A stretch of 64,000 nucleotides of DNA from Dermatemys mawii. Lineage: Eukaryota > Chordata > Testudines > Dermatemydidae. The translations under genes and the position numbers were made by a program. The stretch is taken from positions 7,101,802 to 7,165,801 of the forward strand of contig ML677386.1 of NCBI GenBank assembly GCA_007922305.1. Direction: 5' to 3'. The notes under the pieces are model-generated. The model was given only the letters and a program-made list of their open reading frames with translations, did not search any database and was not told the origin of the DNA. The number at the start of each line of letters is the position of its first letter. Position 1 is the stretch's first letter. Positions 1 through 10,653 of this stretch are shown here, in pieces.

Positions 1-801
1 GTATACTAGGGTGACCATGTGTCCAGTTTTTGAGCAGAACACCTGGTCAAAAATGGAACCTGGCAGCTCCGGTCAGCGCCATTGATTGTCTGGGTGGTGG
101 TGCCACACAGCTGGGCTGGCAGCTCCCTGCTAGCCTCTGTGCCGTGCTGCTCCCAGGAAGCAGCCAGCATGTCCCCGCTCTGGCTCCTATGCCCAGGGGC
201 AGCCAGTGGGGGCCCACACATTGCCCCAGCCCAAGTGCTGCCTCCACAGTTCCACTGGCTGGGGACCATGGCCAGTGGGACCTGTGGGGGCGGTGCCTGC
301 GGATGGAGCAGGACACAGAGCTGCCAAGTCGTGCCTCCATGTAGGAGCTGGAGGAGGGACATGCCACTGATTCCGGGAGCTGCTTAAGGTAACTGCCGCC
401 CGGAGCCTGCACCCCTAACTCCCTCCTGTGCCGCAACCCCCTGCCCCAGCCCTGATGCCCATCCCGCCCTCAAACTCCTCGATCCCAGCCAGGAGCGCCC
501 CAAACCCCTCTTCCCTAATGCTGCCCCAGAGCCTGCAACCCCAGCCGGGACCCTCACTTCCCCCCTGTGCTACAACCCCCTGCCCCAGCCCTGATCCCTC
601 TCCTGCCCTTCGAATCGCTCGGTCCAGCCCAGAGCCTGCATCGCCAGCCATTCCGCATCCCAGTGCCCTCAGCCAGCCTGGTGAAAATGAGTGAGTGAGT
701 GACAGAGGGAGAGGGAATGGAGTGAGTGGGGGGACAGGGCCCTGGAGAAGGGGCAGGGCAAGGGTATTTGGTTTCGTGCTAGTAAAACGTTGGCAACCCT
801 A
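1..801. mobile_element. Non-autonomous hAT-like element, GC-rich body
   Basis: The ends are an imperfect inverted pair: AGGGTGACC near position 9 and GTTGGCAACCCT ending near 801. The body is strikingly C-rich (repeated CCCCAGCCCTGAT and CCCCTGCCCCAGCC blocks, 380-700) compared with the AT-rich surroundings. Long open frames on both strands here are only composition effects. The left boundary touches the window edge, so target duplications cannot be confirmed. Confidence 0.5.
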
Positions 802-1162
802 GGATATACAAATCTGTTAAAGGAAAATGCATGTATATTTAATCTATATGTTCTGTCTTCCAGAAGTAATCTAGCAAATAAAACACTGATAAAACATTTC
901 TAAAGGAGTTTAGATTTGATAACAGAGAAGTGAAGTGTGTTAGGAATGTACCATTTAATGAGTTTGAAAACATCGTTATCTCCTGAAGATAGCTGATTCA
1001 TTTGATGTTTTCAGGGTCTGTAGTTTACTACTGATTAAAAAGATACTTGGCAGCCTCAGCTGTCACAGACGTATTCTGATACTGCTTTTCATTTTGTTGC
1101 CAAAAGTATCTCAAATACTGTAGGTTAATTTAAATATAAGTCACTTCATATTAGAGGAGTCT
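802..1162. other. Unassigned AT-rich intronic sequence
   Basis: Nothing recognisable is seen between the hAT-like element and the first MITE. Confidence 0.5.
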
Positions 1163-1406
1163 GGGAGCTTGGCTACACTTCGAAATTTCACAGTGCTCCT
1201 TCAGCAGTGCTTTGAAGTGCGAGTGTGGCCACATGCAAGCCTGGTAATCCACCTCCACGAAGGGATTAGCTCCGAGTGCTGGGAGCATGGCTCCAAGAGC
1301 TCGGAGCCTGTCCTCACTAGCGCTTTAAAGCGCCCAGACGTGCTGCGCTCAGGGGGGTGATTTTTCACACCGCTGAGCCAGCAAGTTAGAGGCTATAGCC
1401 AAGCCC
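1163..1406. mobile_element. Harbinger-type MITE
   Basis: The left end GGGAGCTTGGCTACAC and the reverse complement of the right end, GGGCTTGGCTATAGCC, are related terminal inverted repeats. The interior carries AGTGCT, AGCGCTTTAAAGCGC and other GCGCT motifs like those near the ends of the large Harbinger at 3408. No coding capacity. Exact target duplication not found. Confidence 0.5.
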
Positions 1407-1687
1407 TGGAGGTACTTTCATTGTTGCAATCATTGGTTACTCCAGGCATATGTAATGGACATAACTGGCTTCAGAAGAGGGTAATTCAAAGATTTATTTT
1501 AAAGAGACAAATTTAAAAAATATTCTGGCTTGCAGTAGTAAACTTTAAAAGTGGCCAAGATTATTGACAGATTAGTGTTAAGTATTCCTGATAAGCTGTT
1601 ATCTAAAACCCTTCTTATAGTTGTTTTTTCATATACATGTAAATATAACTAAGATGTTTGTTTTATTATATTTTTATAATTATATTT

Positions 1688-2348
1688 TGTGACGGAGTCA
1701 GACCAGAAGGATATAGGAGAGTGCTGAAAGGCAGGTATATTAGTCTCAGGATGTGCAGGTCCCTGTTCCCTGGATAGCCAAACAAAGGCTACTCCAGGCC
1801 AATCAAGACACCTGGGGCCAATTAAGAACTTTCTAGAAAGGATTAGAAACAGCTAGCCTGATTGGGACACCTGAAGCCAATCAGGGACTGGCTGAAACCA
1901 CATAAAAACCTCCCAGTCAGTCAGGTGGGCTGTGGGTGTCAGGAGCTGTGGAAGGAAGTTATGCTGTTGGTGAGACTGAGTGGTGGACAACATATCAAAC
2001 AGAAGGAAGGAAGCCCTGAGGTAAGGGTGAAGTGGAGTTTGAAGAAGCGGAGACTGCTGTGGGGAAGTAGCCCAGGGAATTGTATTGTGTTTTGTGGATA
2101 AAAGGTCAGCCATCTTAGCTGATACTATTAGGGTCCCTGGGCTGGAGTCCGGAGTAGAGGGCGGGCCGGGGCTCCCCCCTGTTCTGTCTTCCATACTGGC
2201 CTGTGATGAAGGGTAACTCACTAGGTGGTGACTCTTGCCAATTATACTGAGAAAGGGAGGTCACTCTGGGCCCTAGATGAGTTTCTGAGGCCCCTAAATC
2301 TGCCAGGAAGCGCAGGACCCACAAGTACAGACTTGGAGCTTTGTCACA
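1688..2348 (+). mobile_element. Solo LTR, copy 1 (retroviral type)
   Basis: The 661-bp unit begins TGTGACGGAGTCAGACC and ends GGAGCTTTGTCACA, a TG...CA structure with short inverted ends TGTGAC/GTCACA. The U3-like part has CCAAT boxes at 1799, 1818 and 1877 and a CATAAAAA box at 1901. Flanks are ATTT and GTTT, which may be a decayed 4-bp duplication. It is nearly identical to the copy at 7365-8024. No primer-binding site or retroviral coding sequence adjoins it. Confidence 0.75.
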
Positions 2349-3069
2349 GTTTATATCGTTCTTTACTATAAAGCCACATTTCACCTCTCATTTATTTCTT
2401 CAGGTTGAGAAGCTGTATTTTTTATTTTAAACTGTGCGGCTTGTATATTACACATGCAGTGTGTGTGCCATGTGGTGTTGTGACTTAGGCTGGTGTAAAT
2501 TTATACAGCAGCTTCATGTAAACCTAGAGTTTAATGACACTGAGGTGTTAATTCATTCCACCAGTTTGTGTCTGAATGCATTACTTTTTTATTATAAATC
2601 AATTATCAAAGCTCAGCCAACCAAAATAAAGACTTACTGTGCATGTGAGGTTTTTTTGTTTTTTATTCATACATGGTCACATGATACAACATTTATTCTA
2701 GCACATGAATTAAAAGGAGAAATTAATTTGATCAATGATCTTTTCACATGTTGACTAAAAAGTATCTTTCTTGTTAGAAAAGTATCAATTCATATCTCTG
2801 TGGTGACCAGCCACTCATCTTGGTGTTATTCTCACTCACACACAAATATGAGTTCTCCTAAATTTAGTTCTTCACACAATGTTATTGCATAATAAAGGAA
2901 GACTGAAAAATCATGTAAAGTTGTAGGGCATCTTTCTTTGATTTACATAAACTTGTAATTGTTAAATCTCAGATAAGACCATTAATTTTCTCTTGAATAA
3001 ACCTTCTAGTAAAAACTGCCCAAGCAACAATTATGAATGTTTTCCCATTTTGTTTCTTAAATAATTTTT
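2349..3069. other. Unassigned AT-rich sequence
   Basis: No recognisable gene or repeat was identified; open frames here have no family features. Confidence 0.5.
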
Positions 3070-3345
3070 TTCAAAGGATTTGTCTATATGACACTGCACT
3101 CTGAATTACAGGAGTGTGAATTGTAGAGCTCTCTAATATGTTGAATTCTAACTGTCCAATCTGGATCCTGCTAGCACAGACTAAAAGGTACCTAATTCAT
3201 GTTGCTATAGTCCCATTTCTAACATGTTGTGCTCTAAGTGCCCCATGTAGATCCTGCTGGGGCGGACTAAAAGGTACCTCATGCACATTAATGTAGTCCT
3301 TTTTCAGATGGGACTACATCAACACAAACTAGGTACCTTTTAGAG
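3070..3345. mobile_element. Palindromic MITE
   Basis: An imperfect hairpin pairs 3270-3299 (AAAGGTACCT...TGTAGTCC) with 3310-3341 (GGGACTACAT...AGGTACCTTT). A similar arrangement of AAAAGGTACCT and TAGTCCCATTTC lies at 3185-3225. The left boundary (ATTTGTCTATATGACACTGC) is approximate. Non-coding. Confidence 0.45.
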
Positions 3346-3407
3346 TAGTAGCTGTGTTAGTCTGTATCAGCTAAAACAACAAGTCCTTGTGGCACTTTAG
3401 AGACTAA
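3346..3407 (-). repeat. PLE tail B, first half (interrupted by Harbinger)
   Basis: The sequence reads GAGTAGTAGCTGTGTTAGTCTG and then CTTGTGGCACTTTAGAGACTAA, the reverse orientation of the tail found after the PLE coding sequence near 63706-63742. It stops at the TAA that became the Harbinger target, and the continuation is found at 8033. Confidence 0.65.
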
Positions 3408-3814
3408 GGCCCTGGTTACACTGGCACTTTATAGCGCTATAAAGCCATCAGGAGCGCTATAATTCACTACCCGTCCACACTGGCGAGGCACGTAGAGTGC
3501 TATAACCTCGGAGTTATAGCGCTCCTGGTAATCCACCTCCGCACGGGGAATAAGGGCTGTAGCGCAGCTGCTGTAGCGCTACAGTGAGAATGTGGACACC
3601 CACTACGCGTTAATTGGCCTCCAGCCTGTCCCATAATTCCCGTTCGAGCCACTCTGGTCATCACTTGCAAACTCTTTTGTCCTGTCCTCAGGTGACCACA
3701 CGTCAGACCCGCCCTTCAAAGTTCCAGGGAAATTTGAAAATCCCCTTCCTGTTTGCTCCAGCCAAGCGTGGCGTGCTCTCAGGAAATCCTTGCAGGTGAT
3801 CATTCTGATTGATC

Positions 3815-5543
3815 ATGACTCCACGTGCCATGTCTCCTCGCAATAGGCGATCCCCAGCGTGGAGCAATAGCGAGGTGCTGGACCTCATCAGCTGTTGTGG
3901 GGAAGAGGCTGTTTAGTCTCAGCTGCGGTCTAGCCACAGAAATTTTGATACCTGTGGGCAGATATCATGGGCCTTGGCGGAAAGAGGCCATGAGCGGGAC
4001 ACTCTGCAGTGCCGTGTTAAGGTAAAAGAGCTTAGGAATGTGTATCGCAAAGCCCACGAGGCAAACGGCCGCTCCGGGGCAGCCCCAGTGACTTGCAGAT
4101 TTTATAAGGAGCTGCACGCAATACTTGGTGGTGATCTTACATGCACTCCATCGACCACCACGGACACTTCCCAGCCCACCAGTGAAGTGGGAGGTGAAGA
4201 GGAGGATGAAGAGGAGGAGGAGGAGGCGGCGGCAGCGACCCAGGGCACAGAGGAGTCCCAGGACGCATGCAGCCAGGAGCTCTTCTCAAGCCAGGAGGAG
4301 GGCAGCCAGCCGCAGCGTCCAGCGGTTGCAGGGAGCAGCGCAGCAGCGGATTGCGGAGGTAAAGCTGCTTTTCTGTTGGGAAGGCAGGCAGCTTGGGGTG
4401 GAAAGGGATGCTTGTATGCTTGCCTACATGTGGAATAGTACATTGATGTAGTCTATCACATCGCGGTAATCGTCATCAGTAATCTCTTCAAAGGTTTCAA
4501 TAAGAGCGCTTGCAATGCTCCTGTGCAGGTTTCTCGGGAGAGCCAGCGTGGCCCCCGTCCCGTCCCCGGTCACTAGTCCCCACCACTGTGCTACGATGGG
4601 TGTGGGGAGCATTGCTGCACAGAGGCAAGCTGCATATGGCCCTGGGTGGAAGCCGCATCTCATTAGAATGCCCTCTCTTTCTTCCTCGGTCACCCGCAGC
4701 AGCGAGATATCTTCCAGGATGAATACCTACCGAGAATGTTGGGACAGTGTTCAGAGTAGGGCTCCCGCCACTTCCCTGCACTCCCCCTCAGCCATAGCAC
4801 AGTACGGGAGGGAAACAATCATTCCTCCTGCATCTGGAGAGGACTCATGGCAGGGGCTCCATTGTTGTCTGTGTGCTCTCTGTGGGACAGGCAAACGGGG
4901 AATGTGGGGGAATCATTGGCATGTCTGCTGTTTAAAAGGGAGTCACTGTTAAATGTTCCATTTTCTCTGTGTAGGGTCGACCTTGAGCCCTGTGCCATCG
5001 CTGACATCAACAGCTGACAGGCTGAGGCGACTGATTAAGAGGCCACAAAAGAGCAAAGAGGATCTAGTACAGCAAGTAATGCAATAGGCTGTAATGGAGA
5101 ATCGAATTGCACAGAGGTGGAGGGAGAATGAGAACAAGTTGAGGGAGAAGGCACGGTAGGAGAACGTGATTCACCACTGGGAAACTACCGATAAGCTGTT
5201 CTCATTACTGCAGCTTCAATTACAGACTATGCAGCGAATTGTCGCCATTCAGGAGGAGAAGCACCGTGCTCTCCGCCCCCTTTATCATTTCCTTCAAAAC
5301 CCTTCCCCTTCTGGCCCTCTGTTCCCTCCGGGCTATCAGTATCATCAACTATCTGGTTATTGCCACCCACAGCTGCCTCCAACCCCCCTGTCTTCACCGA
5401 CCAACCCCCAAACCCAGGACCCTTATCCACTGCACTCAGCCCCTAATAACATGCCTCATTGCCCTCCGCAGATGGGGTTCGGGGGACATGGCAACTCTGA
5501 GGGCACTGGAGAGTCTGAGCTCGGGACATATTCCAATCTCTGA
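3815..5543 (+). pseudogene. Harbinger trihelix/Myb-like DNA-binding protein, two exons, broken
   Basis: In Harbinger elements this partner protein binds the subterminal DNA and brings the transposase to it. Exon 1 (3815-4358) starts ATG ACT, with MSPRNRRSPAWSNSEVLDLI as the first helix of the trihelix, and continues with LQCRVKVKELRNVYRKA and CRFYKELHAILGGD, then a long Glu-rich run (4190-4235). A donor GTAAAG at 4359 and an acceptor TTTTCTCTGTGTAG at 4974 join in phase 1; exon 2 (4975-5543) encodes a basic coiled-coil-like segment (LQLQLQTMQRIVAIQEEKHR) and a Pro-rich C-terminus. Breaks: TAG at 3914-3916, 5085-5087 and 5157-5159. AATAAA lies at 5633 and 5653. The start could also be the in-frame ATG at 3830. 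Confidence 0.8.
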
Positions 5544-5885
5544 CTGACCCCATCTCACCCCAGTTGCACCTCCCACCGCTTCCCCCACACATGCATCATA
5601 ACCTTTTATTTCAGCATCCAAAGTAGCTGTTGAATAAATGAATTGTCTTTTTAATAAATGGGTTTCTTACATAGATTATTAATGGCTACAGAAAAGCAAA
5701 TGCCTTTTCGTATTAAAAGATTGCACCCTCCCTCCCTCCCTCTGCACTTCCCATTTGACCTGGCTTTCAGCCTCAGAATGCTCCCTCAAGGCATCCCTGA
5801 TCCTAACAGCCTCGCGCTGGGCCCCTCTAAGAGCCCTGCTCTCTGGCTGTGCATATGTGGCCTCCAGGTGTTGAACCTCCGAGGA

Positions 5886-6999
5886 CTATGCCTGAGTGAA
5901 GCCTTTGCCCTTCCGCTTACAAAGATTATGTAGGGCACAGCATGCAGAAATAACCGTGGAGATATTTCCCTCAGCCAAGTCTAGCTTCCCATAAAGACAG
6001 CGCCAGCGCGCTTTGAGAAGCCCAAAAGCACACTCCACAGTCATTCGACACCGGCTAAGCCTGTAGTCGAACCTTTCCTGGCTGCTCTCCAGGCTCCCTG
6101 TGTAGGGTTTCATGAGCCAGGGCATTAAAGGGTAAGCAGGGTCTCCAAGAATCACGATGGGCATTTCGACTTCCCCCATGGGGATCCGCTGGTCTGGGAA
6201 AAAAGTCCCGGCTTGCAGCTTCTTGAACAGGCTGGTGTTGCGGAAGATGCATGCATCATGCACCTTTCCAGACGAGCCTGCGTTAATGTCAGTAAAACGC
6301 CCACGGTGATCCACAAGCGCCTGGAGAACCATGGAGAAGTACCCCTTTCAGTTAATGTACTCATCCGCTAGGTGGTCGGGCGCCAGAATAGGTATATGGG
6401 TCCCATCTATCGCCCCTCCACAGTTAGAGAAACCCATTTCTTCAAAGCCAGCCACGATGTCATGCACGTTACCAAGGGTCACGATTTTTCGTAGCAGGAT
6501 GCGATTAATGGCCCTGCACACTTGCATCAACACAACTCCAACGGTCGACTTTCCCACCCCAAAGTGGTTGGCCACCAATCGGTAGCTGTCTGGGGTGGCC
6601 AGCTTCCAGATCGCAATTGCCACCCCCTTCTCCACCGGGAGAGCAGCTCTCAATCTGGGTGTCCTTGCACCGCAGGGCGGGGGCGAGTTGAGCACACAGG
6701 CCCATGAAAGTGGCTTTTCTCATGCGAAAGTTTTGCAGCCACTGCTCGTCGTCCCAGACTTGCATGACGATGCGATCCCACCACTCAGTGCTCATTTCCC
6801 ATGCCCAGAAGCGGCGTTCCACGGCCGTGATTATGTCCGTTAATGAGACAAGAAGTTTGTGTCAAATGCGTTCACCGCTTCGATCTCGTCTTTGGACAGT
6901 GATGGCACTGTCGCCTTGCATGTCGAGGATTAACTCCAATGCACACTGAGATGTGCTGGCGACAGTCGTCAGCATGTCCCTCAGCAGTTGTGGATTCAT
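5886..6999 (-). pseudogene. Harbinger (HARBI1-like) DDE transposase, broken
   Basis: This is the catalytic protein for cut-and-paste transposition. The frame starts at ATG 6999 (MNPQLLRDMLTTVA) and reads into FWAWEMSTEWWDRIVMQVWD, a helix-turn-helix region (YRLVANHFGVGKSTV) and the RNase-H-like core. All three acidic residues remain: Asp in GAIDGTH (6407-6405), Asp in LGDPAYPL (6143-6141) and Glu in TVECAFG (6035-6033), with 35 residues between the last two. Breaks: TGA at 6864-6862, a one-base frameshift around 6640-6660, and TGA at 6350-6348 just after EYIN. It converges on the trihelix gene. Length and motif order match the HARBI1 family. Confidence 0.85.
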
Positions 7000-7364
7000 T
7001 GCGGCACACGAAAATGGACAACGGAGTGTGCCTTGCTGAAACCGTTGAAAGATGGCGCCTGAGGTGGACAGAAACACAGGGATTGCTCGGATATGACATG
7101 AAGCATCATGGGTAGTTGGAACAGGATGCAGAATGCCCCACAAGCGACGCCCCCCTACCACAAGTCATTGCGCCAGATCGGGAAGAGGTGCTCTGTAGGA
7201 TACCTGCCCTAATGCGCTACTCTTAATGCCGCTTGAAGTGCCACAAATGTGGCCATGCTATACCGCTGGCGCGTCTCAGTGTGGACACACAATAGCGCTA
7301 TACCTATTGCAGTATACACGGACCGCTATAACCAAAAGTGCTATAATCCTGTAAGTGTAACCAT

Positions 7365-8024
7365 TGTGATGGAGTCAGACCAGAAGGATATAGGAGAGTG
7401 CTGGAAGGCAGGTATATTAGTCTCAGGATGTGCAGGTCCCTGTTCCCTGGATAGCCAAACAAAGGCTACTCCAGGCCAATCAAGACACCTGGGGCCAATT
7501 AAGAACCATCTAGAAAGGAGTAGAAACAGCTAGCTTGTTTGGGACACCTGAAGCCAATCAGGGACTGGCTGAAACCACATAAAAACCTCCCAGTCAGTCA
7601 GGTGGGCTGTGGGTGTCAGGAGCTGTGGAAGGAAGTTATGCTGTTGGTGAGACTGAGTGTTGGACAACATATCATACTGAAGGAAGGAGGCCCTGAGGTA
7701 AGGGTGAAGTGGAGTTTGAAGAAGCGGAGACTGCTGTGGGGAAGTAGCCCAGGGAATTGTATTGTGTTCTGTGCCTAAAAGGTCAGCCATCTTAGCTGAT
7801 ACTATTAGGGTCCCTGGGCTGGAGTCCAGAGTAGAGAGCGGGCCCGGGCTCCCCCCTTTTCCATCTTCCATACTGGCCTGTGATGAAGGTAACTCACTAG
7901 GTGGTGACTCTTGCCAATTATACTGAGAAAGGGAGGTCACTCTGGGCCCTAGATGAGTTTCTGAGGCCCCTAAATCTGCCAGGAAGCGCAGGACCCACAA
8001 GTACAGACTTGGAGCTTTGTCACA
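7365..8024 (+). mobile_element. Solo LTR, copy 2, nested in the Harbinger terminal repeat
   Basis: The 660-bp unit begins TGTGATGGAGTCAGACC and ends GGAGCTTTGTCACA, flanked on both sides by CCAT (7361-7364 and 8025-8028), a perfect 4-bp duplication as made by gammaretrovirus-like integrases. It is nearly identical over its length to the LTR at 1688-2348, with the same CCAAT and CATAAAAA boxes. It has no internal retroviral sequence. Confidence 0.85.
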
Positions 8025-8032
8025 CCATGCCC

Positions 8033-8070
8033 TTACAAATTTATTTGGGCATAAGCTTTCATGCCATAAA
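8033..8070 (-). repeat. PLE tail B, second half
   Basis: The sequence ACAAATTTATTTGGGCATAA followed by GCTTTCATG continues the tail interrupted at 3407. Together the two halves give the usual order of the repeat. Confidence 0.6.
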
Positions 8071-8215
8071 CTGATGGTGAGACCTTAGGCAAGTCATTAA
8101 ACTTGACTGCATTTCAATTTACTTGTCTGTTACATGAGGATTATATAATAGCTAATTCCTAAGAGCATTATGAGTTTAATCACTTGTAAAATGCTTGGAG
8201 ATCCTTGAATGGAAG
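8070..8215 (+). repeat. MIR/CORE-type SINE fragment
   Basis: Recognisable blocks are GACCTTAGGCAAGTCATTAA, a region comparable to the 'cttgtctgttacatgaggat' core and AAATGCTTGGAGATCC. The tRNA-like head is missing or unrecognisable. Confidence 0.5.
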
Positions 8216-8599
8216 TGTTGTTATTGGTTGGTAGGTTTGTTTAGAAGACAGAATTATGTTTCCTTTAGAAGTACAAATAACTCGTAATTCAGAAGTCCCT
8301 CCTCTTCTCAGCGCACATAGGGATTTTAATTAATGATGGAATCAGCATCTTTTACAGAGGAGATATACTGATTTTTCTGCTGAGATTTTTCAGCATACCT
8401 GCATGCATGTACATTTTACTTATTCAAGGGGTGTATTTTGGAGGAGCCAGTCCTTGGATCTTCATTTCTGTCTCATATAACATGATTCCATTATCACTGC
8501 AGTGTTGAGCAGTATTCTTTTGAAAATAGTAAAATTATTATCTATGCTCTTGAAATAAAATTCACTTATAAAATCTTAGAAATTAGAGATGAAAGAGAA

Positions 8600-8720
8600 A
8601 GGGTGACCAGACAGCAAATGTGAAAAATCGGGATAAGAGTGTGGGGCAATAGGAGTCTATATAAGAAAAAGACCCAAAAATCGGGACTGTCCCTATAAAA
8701 TCAGGATGTCTGGTCACCTT
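8600..8720. mobile_element. Short MITE with terminal inverted repeats
   Basis: GGGTGACCAGACAGCAAATG at the left faces GATGTCTGGTCACC at the right. The interior has AAAAATCGGGA and AAAATCGGGACTGTCCC. Non-coding; superfamily uncertain (hAT-like). Confidence 0.55.
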
Positions 8721-10245
8721 AGAAGGAGATTACTTTCTATTAACTGACTCTTGCAGTGTCTCTGCCTATCCAGAGGGCAGCTGCATAACTATTTTATCTT
8801 TGTTTTTTTCCCCCACATGTTACTCTCTCTGGTTGCTCTTTTGAACTCTCCAGTTTGTTGACTTTTTTCTGATGCAGCAATTCCCAGAATTGGACTTAAT
8901 ATTCTAGGTCTCATCAATACTATATAAAGTGACACTGTCACTTCTGTTTTCTGTGGTGGTATTAGTCTGTATTTTTAGCACAAATTATTTTTTGTTAATT
9001 AATGTCCAACTATTAATGTTTTCCTGAAGAGTGTACATATTTTTCCTACAAAGTGATTGAAGATTTGAAAAATCACCATTTATTTGGTATGGTAAAAGCA
9101 AAGAACTTTGTCAGGGTTTCATGAACAGTTCTTGTTCTTGTGATTGACATCTGTTGATGGGAACCATAGTCTTGAGAATATTAAAGTAAACATTCTGGAG
9201 GGTGAGGGAGGAAAATATTTAAGGATTTGCTTTTTAACTTCTCTGTCACTAGGCACAGTACCATTTGGTTAATGGCTTTCTTTGCTAAATAAACATGTCA
9301 GCCATCTCGATCTCAGCACCTTGACACTTTAATCGCTTGTTGTTACCAAGTGGCACTAATTGTAGAATGCAGCTGCTGCTCATCATAAAGGAAGATGTGT
9401 TACCAAATGTAGCTTTGTCTGTCCAGTTTTAAAACTAGCACCTCTCTGCTTATTCAACAACAAAAGCAACATTACTCTACAGTAGGTGTGTATTTTTAAT
9501 TGGGATTTTTTTGGTGCAGCTGTCTCTAGATATCCACCTGGCATTTCACCCATAATATTATTTATTTTGGCAGTGGATTAAATGTAAAATAAGTGGAGAG
9601 CTCCAAAGTTCTTTTGAAAATAATATGAGTTAGGAGCCTAACTATCTTTGTGGATCTCCCTAGTTACCATACTGAAGTGATCACTAAAAATGGCTAGATT
9701 AATATAATATGATACATAATTAGTTGCACAATGCATGTGTGTTTATTAGTAGCGACATTATCATATTGTAGTCTAGGGGAACAAATAGGCCTTGATGGAG
9801 TTGATTTAGCCCTAGACTATGCCACTGGACCTAACAGAGGACTGATAGTAAGGTGGGTGCTTACGAAGAGTTGCCGTGGCAGAAGTTACCTTCAACCACT
9901 ACTCTGGTAGGGGAAAACCAGTGTAATTTCTAAAAGTAGGTGCTTGCCCAGAGAGGGGCATGACCATGGTTCCTAAGGACGCACTGGTATACCACTTGTG
10001 GGATATGCTGATTCCTATCAAACCCCTATTTCAGGTTAATACTGACCTCTCCTTGTACACTGGAGCTCTTACTAGAAGGGCAGTAGTGCAGACAAAACCT
10101 GCTGTCCCAGGGGATGAATCCCCTTTGGCTCAGAGTTGCCCCCCTTTTTCCCCTCAAAACCAAACTTTATTACAAGTGTAAATTCAGTTAAATTTCACAT
10201 TTTGTTCCTTGCAAACTTAAAGAGCAGAACAAGTATTTCCTCTTA
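8721..10245. other. Unassigned intronic sequence
   Basis: AT-rich sequence upstream of the first visible exon. No gene or clear repeat was recognised. Confidence 0.5.
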
Positions 10246-10251
10246 AAGTTT

Positions 10252-10410
10252 AAGTGGTTCTGAGCCATGGGCCACTTGCGGCACAATCAGCACACAGCTC
10301 GGCCCATGTGACATCATACGGGCAGTATATACATTGTGTGGAAGTGTCCAACATAACACACCGAGAGCTGCATGTGTGTCCCACAGTAGTAAATAGATTG
10401 AGAACCACTG
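10252..10410. mobile_element. hAT-type MITE
   Basis: AAGTGGTTCTGAGCCATGGG on the left pairs with ATTGAGAACCACTG on the right, the common reptile hAT terminus related to CAGTGGTTCTCAACC. The interior GGGCCACTTGCGGCACAATC is typical of that group. Target duplication is not clear. Confidence 0.55.
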
Positions 10411-10480
10411 GTTTAATTTAATAGGCAAAGCTTGTCTTATCTTCCTAGTGCAAAGATAAAATAATGGATTTCTTTTGTAG

Positions 10481-10653
10481 GTGGAACACCTAGTTTGAGA
10501 ACACTGTTTCTTACTAAAGGACCAGAGGTGCAAAAACTACGATATAGCACATTTCTGGCATGCTTTCACCTTCAGGACATGGTTGAGGAGTTCCAGTTAC
10601 TGGACGTAACTGTGGCGGCTGTTTGCTGTCTGCTGATTTACCTTACCCTGCAG
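10481..10653 (+). CDS. FAM120B: FAM120B coding exon, first in window
   Basis: The acceptor is a T-rich tract ending TTTTGTAG and the donor is CAG|GTAAAG. The exon is 173 nt: two bases completing a split codon and then 57 whole codons, starting GTPSLRTLFLTKGPEV and ending in a hydrophobic stretch AAVCCLLIYLTLQ. This helical block (VTVAAVCCLLIYL) corresponds to the helical region that precedes the QLG/ACG block in FAM120 proteins. No stop occurs in the frame, and the end phase (0) fits the next exon. A hAT-like relic lies about 70 bp upstream in the intron. Confidence 0.85.

Larger units (their letters stand above)
3408..8032. mobile_element. Harbinger DNA transposon, nearly full length, about 3.96 kb without the nested LTR
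   Basis: The terminal inverted repeats are GGCCCTGGTTACACT at 3408 and, as reverse complement of the right end, GGGCATGGTTACACT (13 of 15 identical). The right repeat is split by a solo LTR at 7365-8024. The target triplets are TAA (3405-3407) and TTA (8033-8035), fitting the 3-bp TWA duplication of PIF/Harbinger with one substitution. It carries two convergent genes typical of the superfamily: a trihelix/Myb-like DNA-binding protein (plus, 3815-5543) and a DDE transposase (minus, 6999-5886). Subterminal regions are full of GCGCTATA motifs. Both genes have stops or shifts, so the copy is inactive. Confidence 0.85.

Noticed and set aside
428..694. Long proline/serine-rich open frame near the window start.
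   Set aside because: It lies in the C-rich body of a non-autonomous transposon; frames are open on both strands because of composition.
1853..2221. 122-residue minus-strand frame, repeated at 7530-8000.
   Set aside because: It is the antisense of the solo LTRs and is duplicated only because the LTR is. It has no family features.
1688..8024. The two LTRs could be the ends of one provirus with a 5-kb interior.
   Set aside because: The second LTR has its own perfect CCAT duplication inside the Harbinger terminal repeat, and the interior holds Harbinger genes and no retroviral coding sequence.
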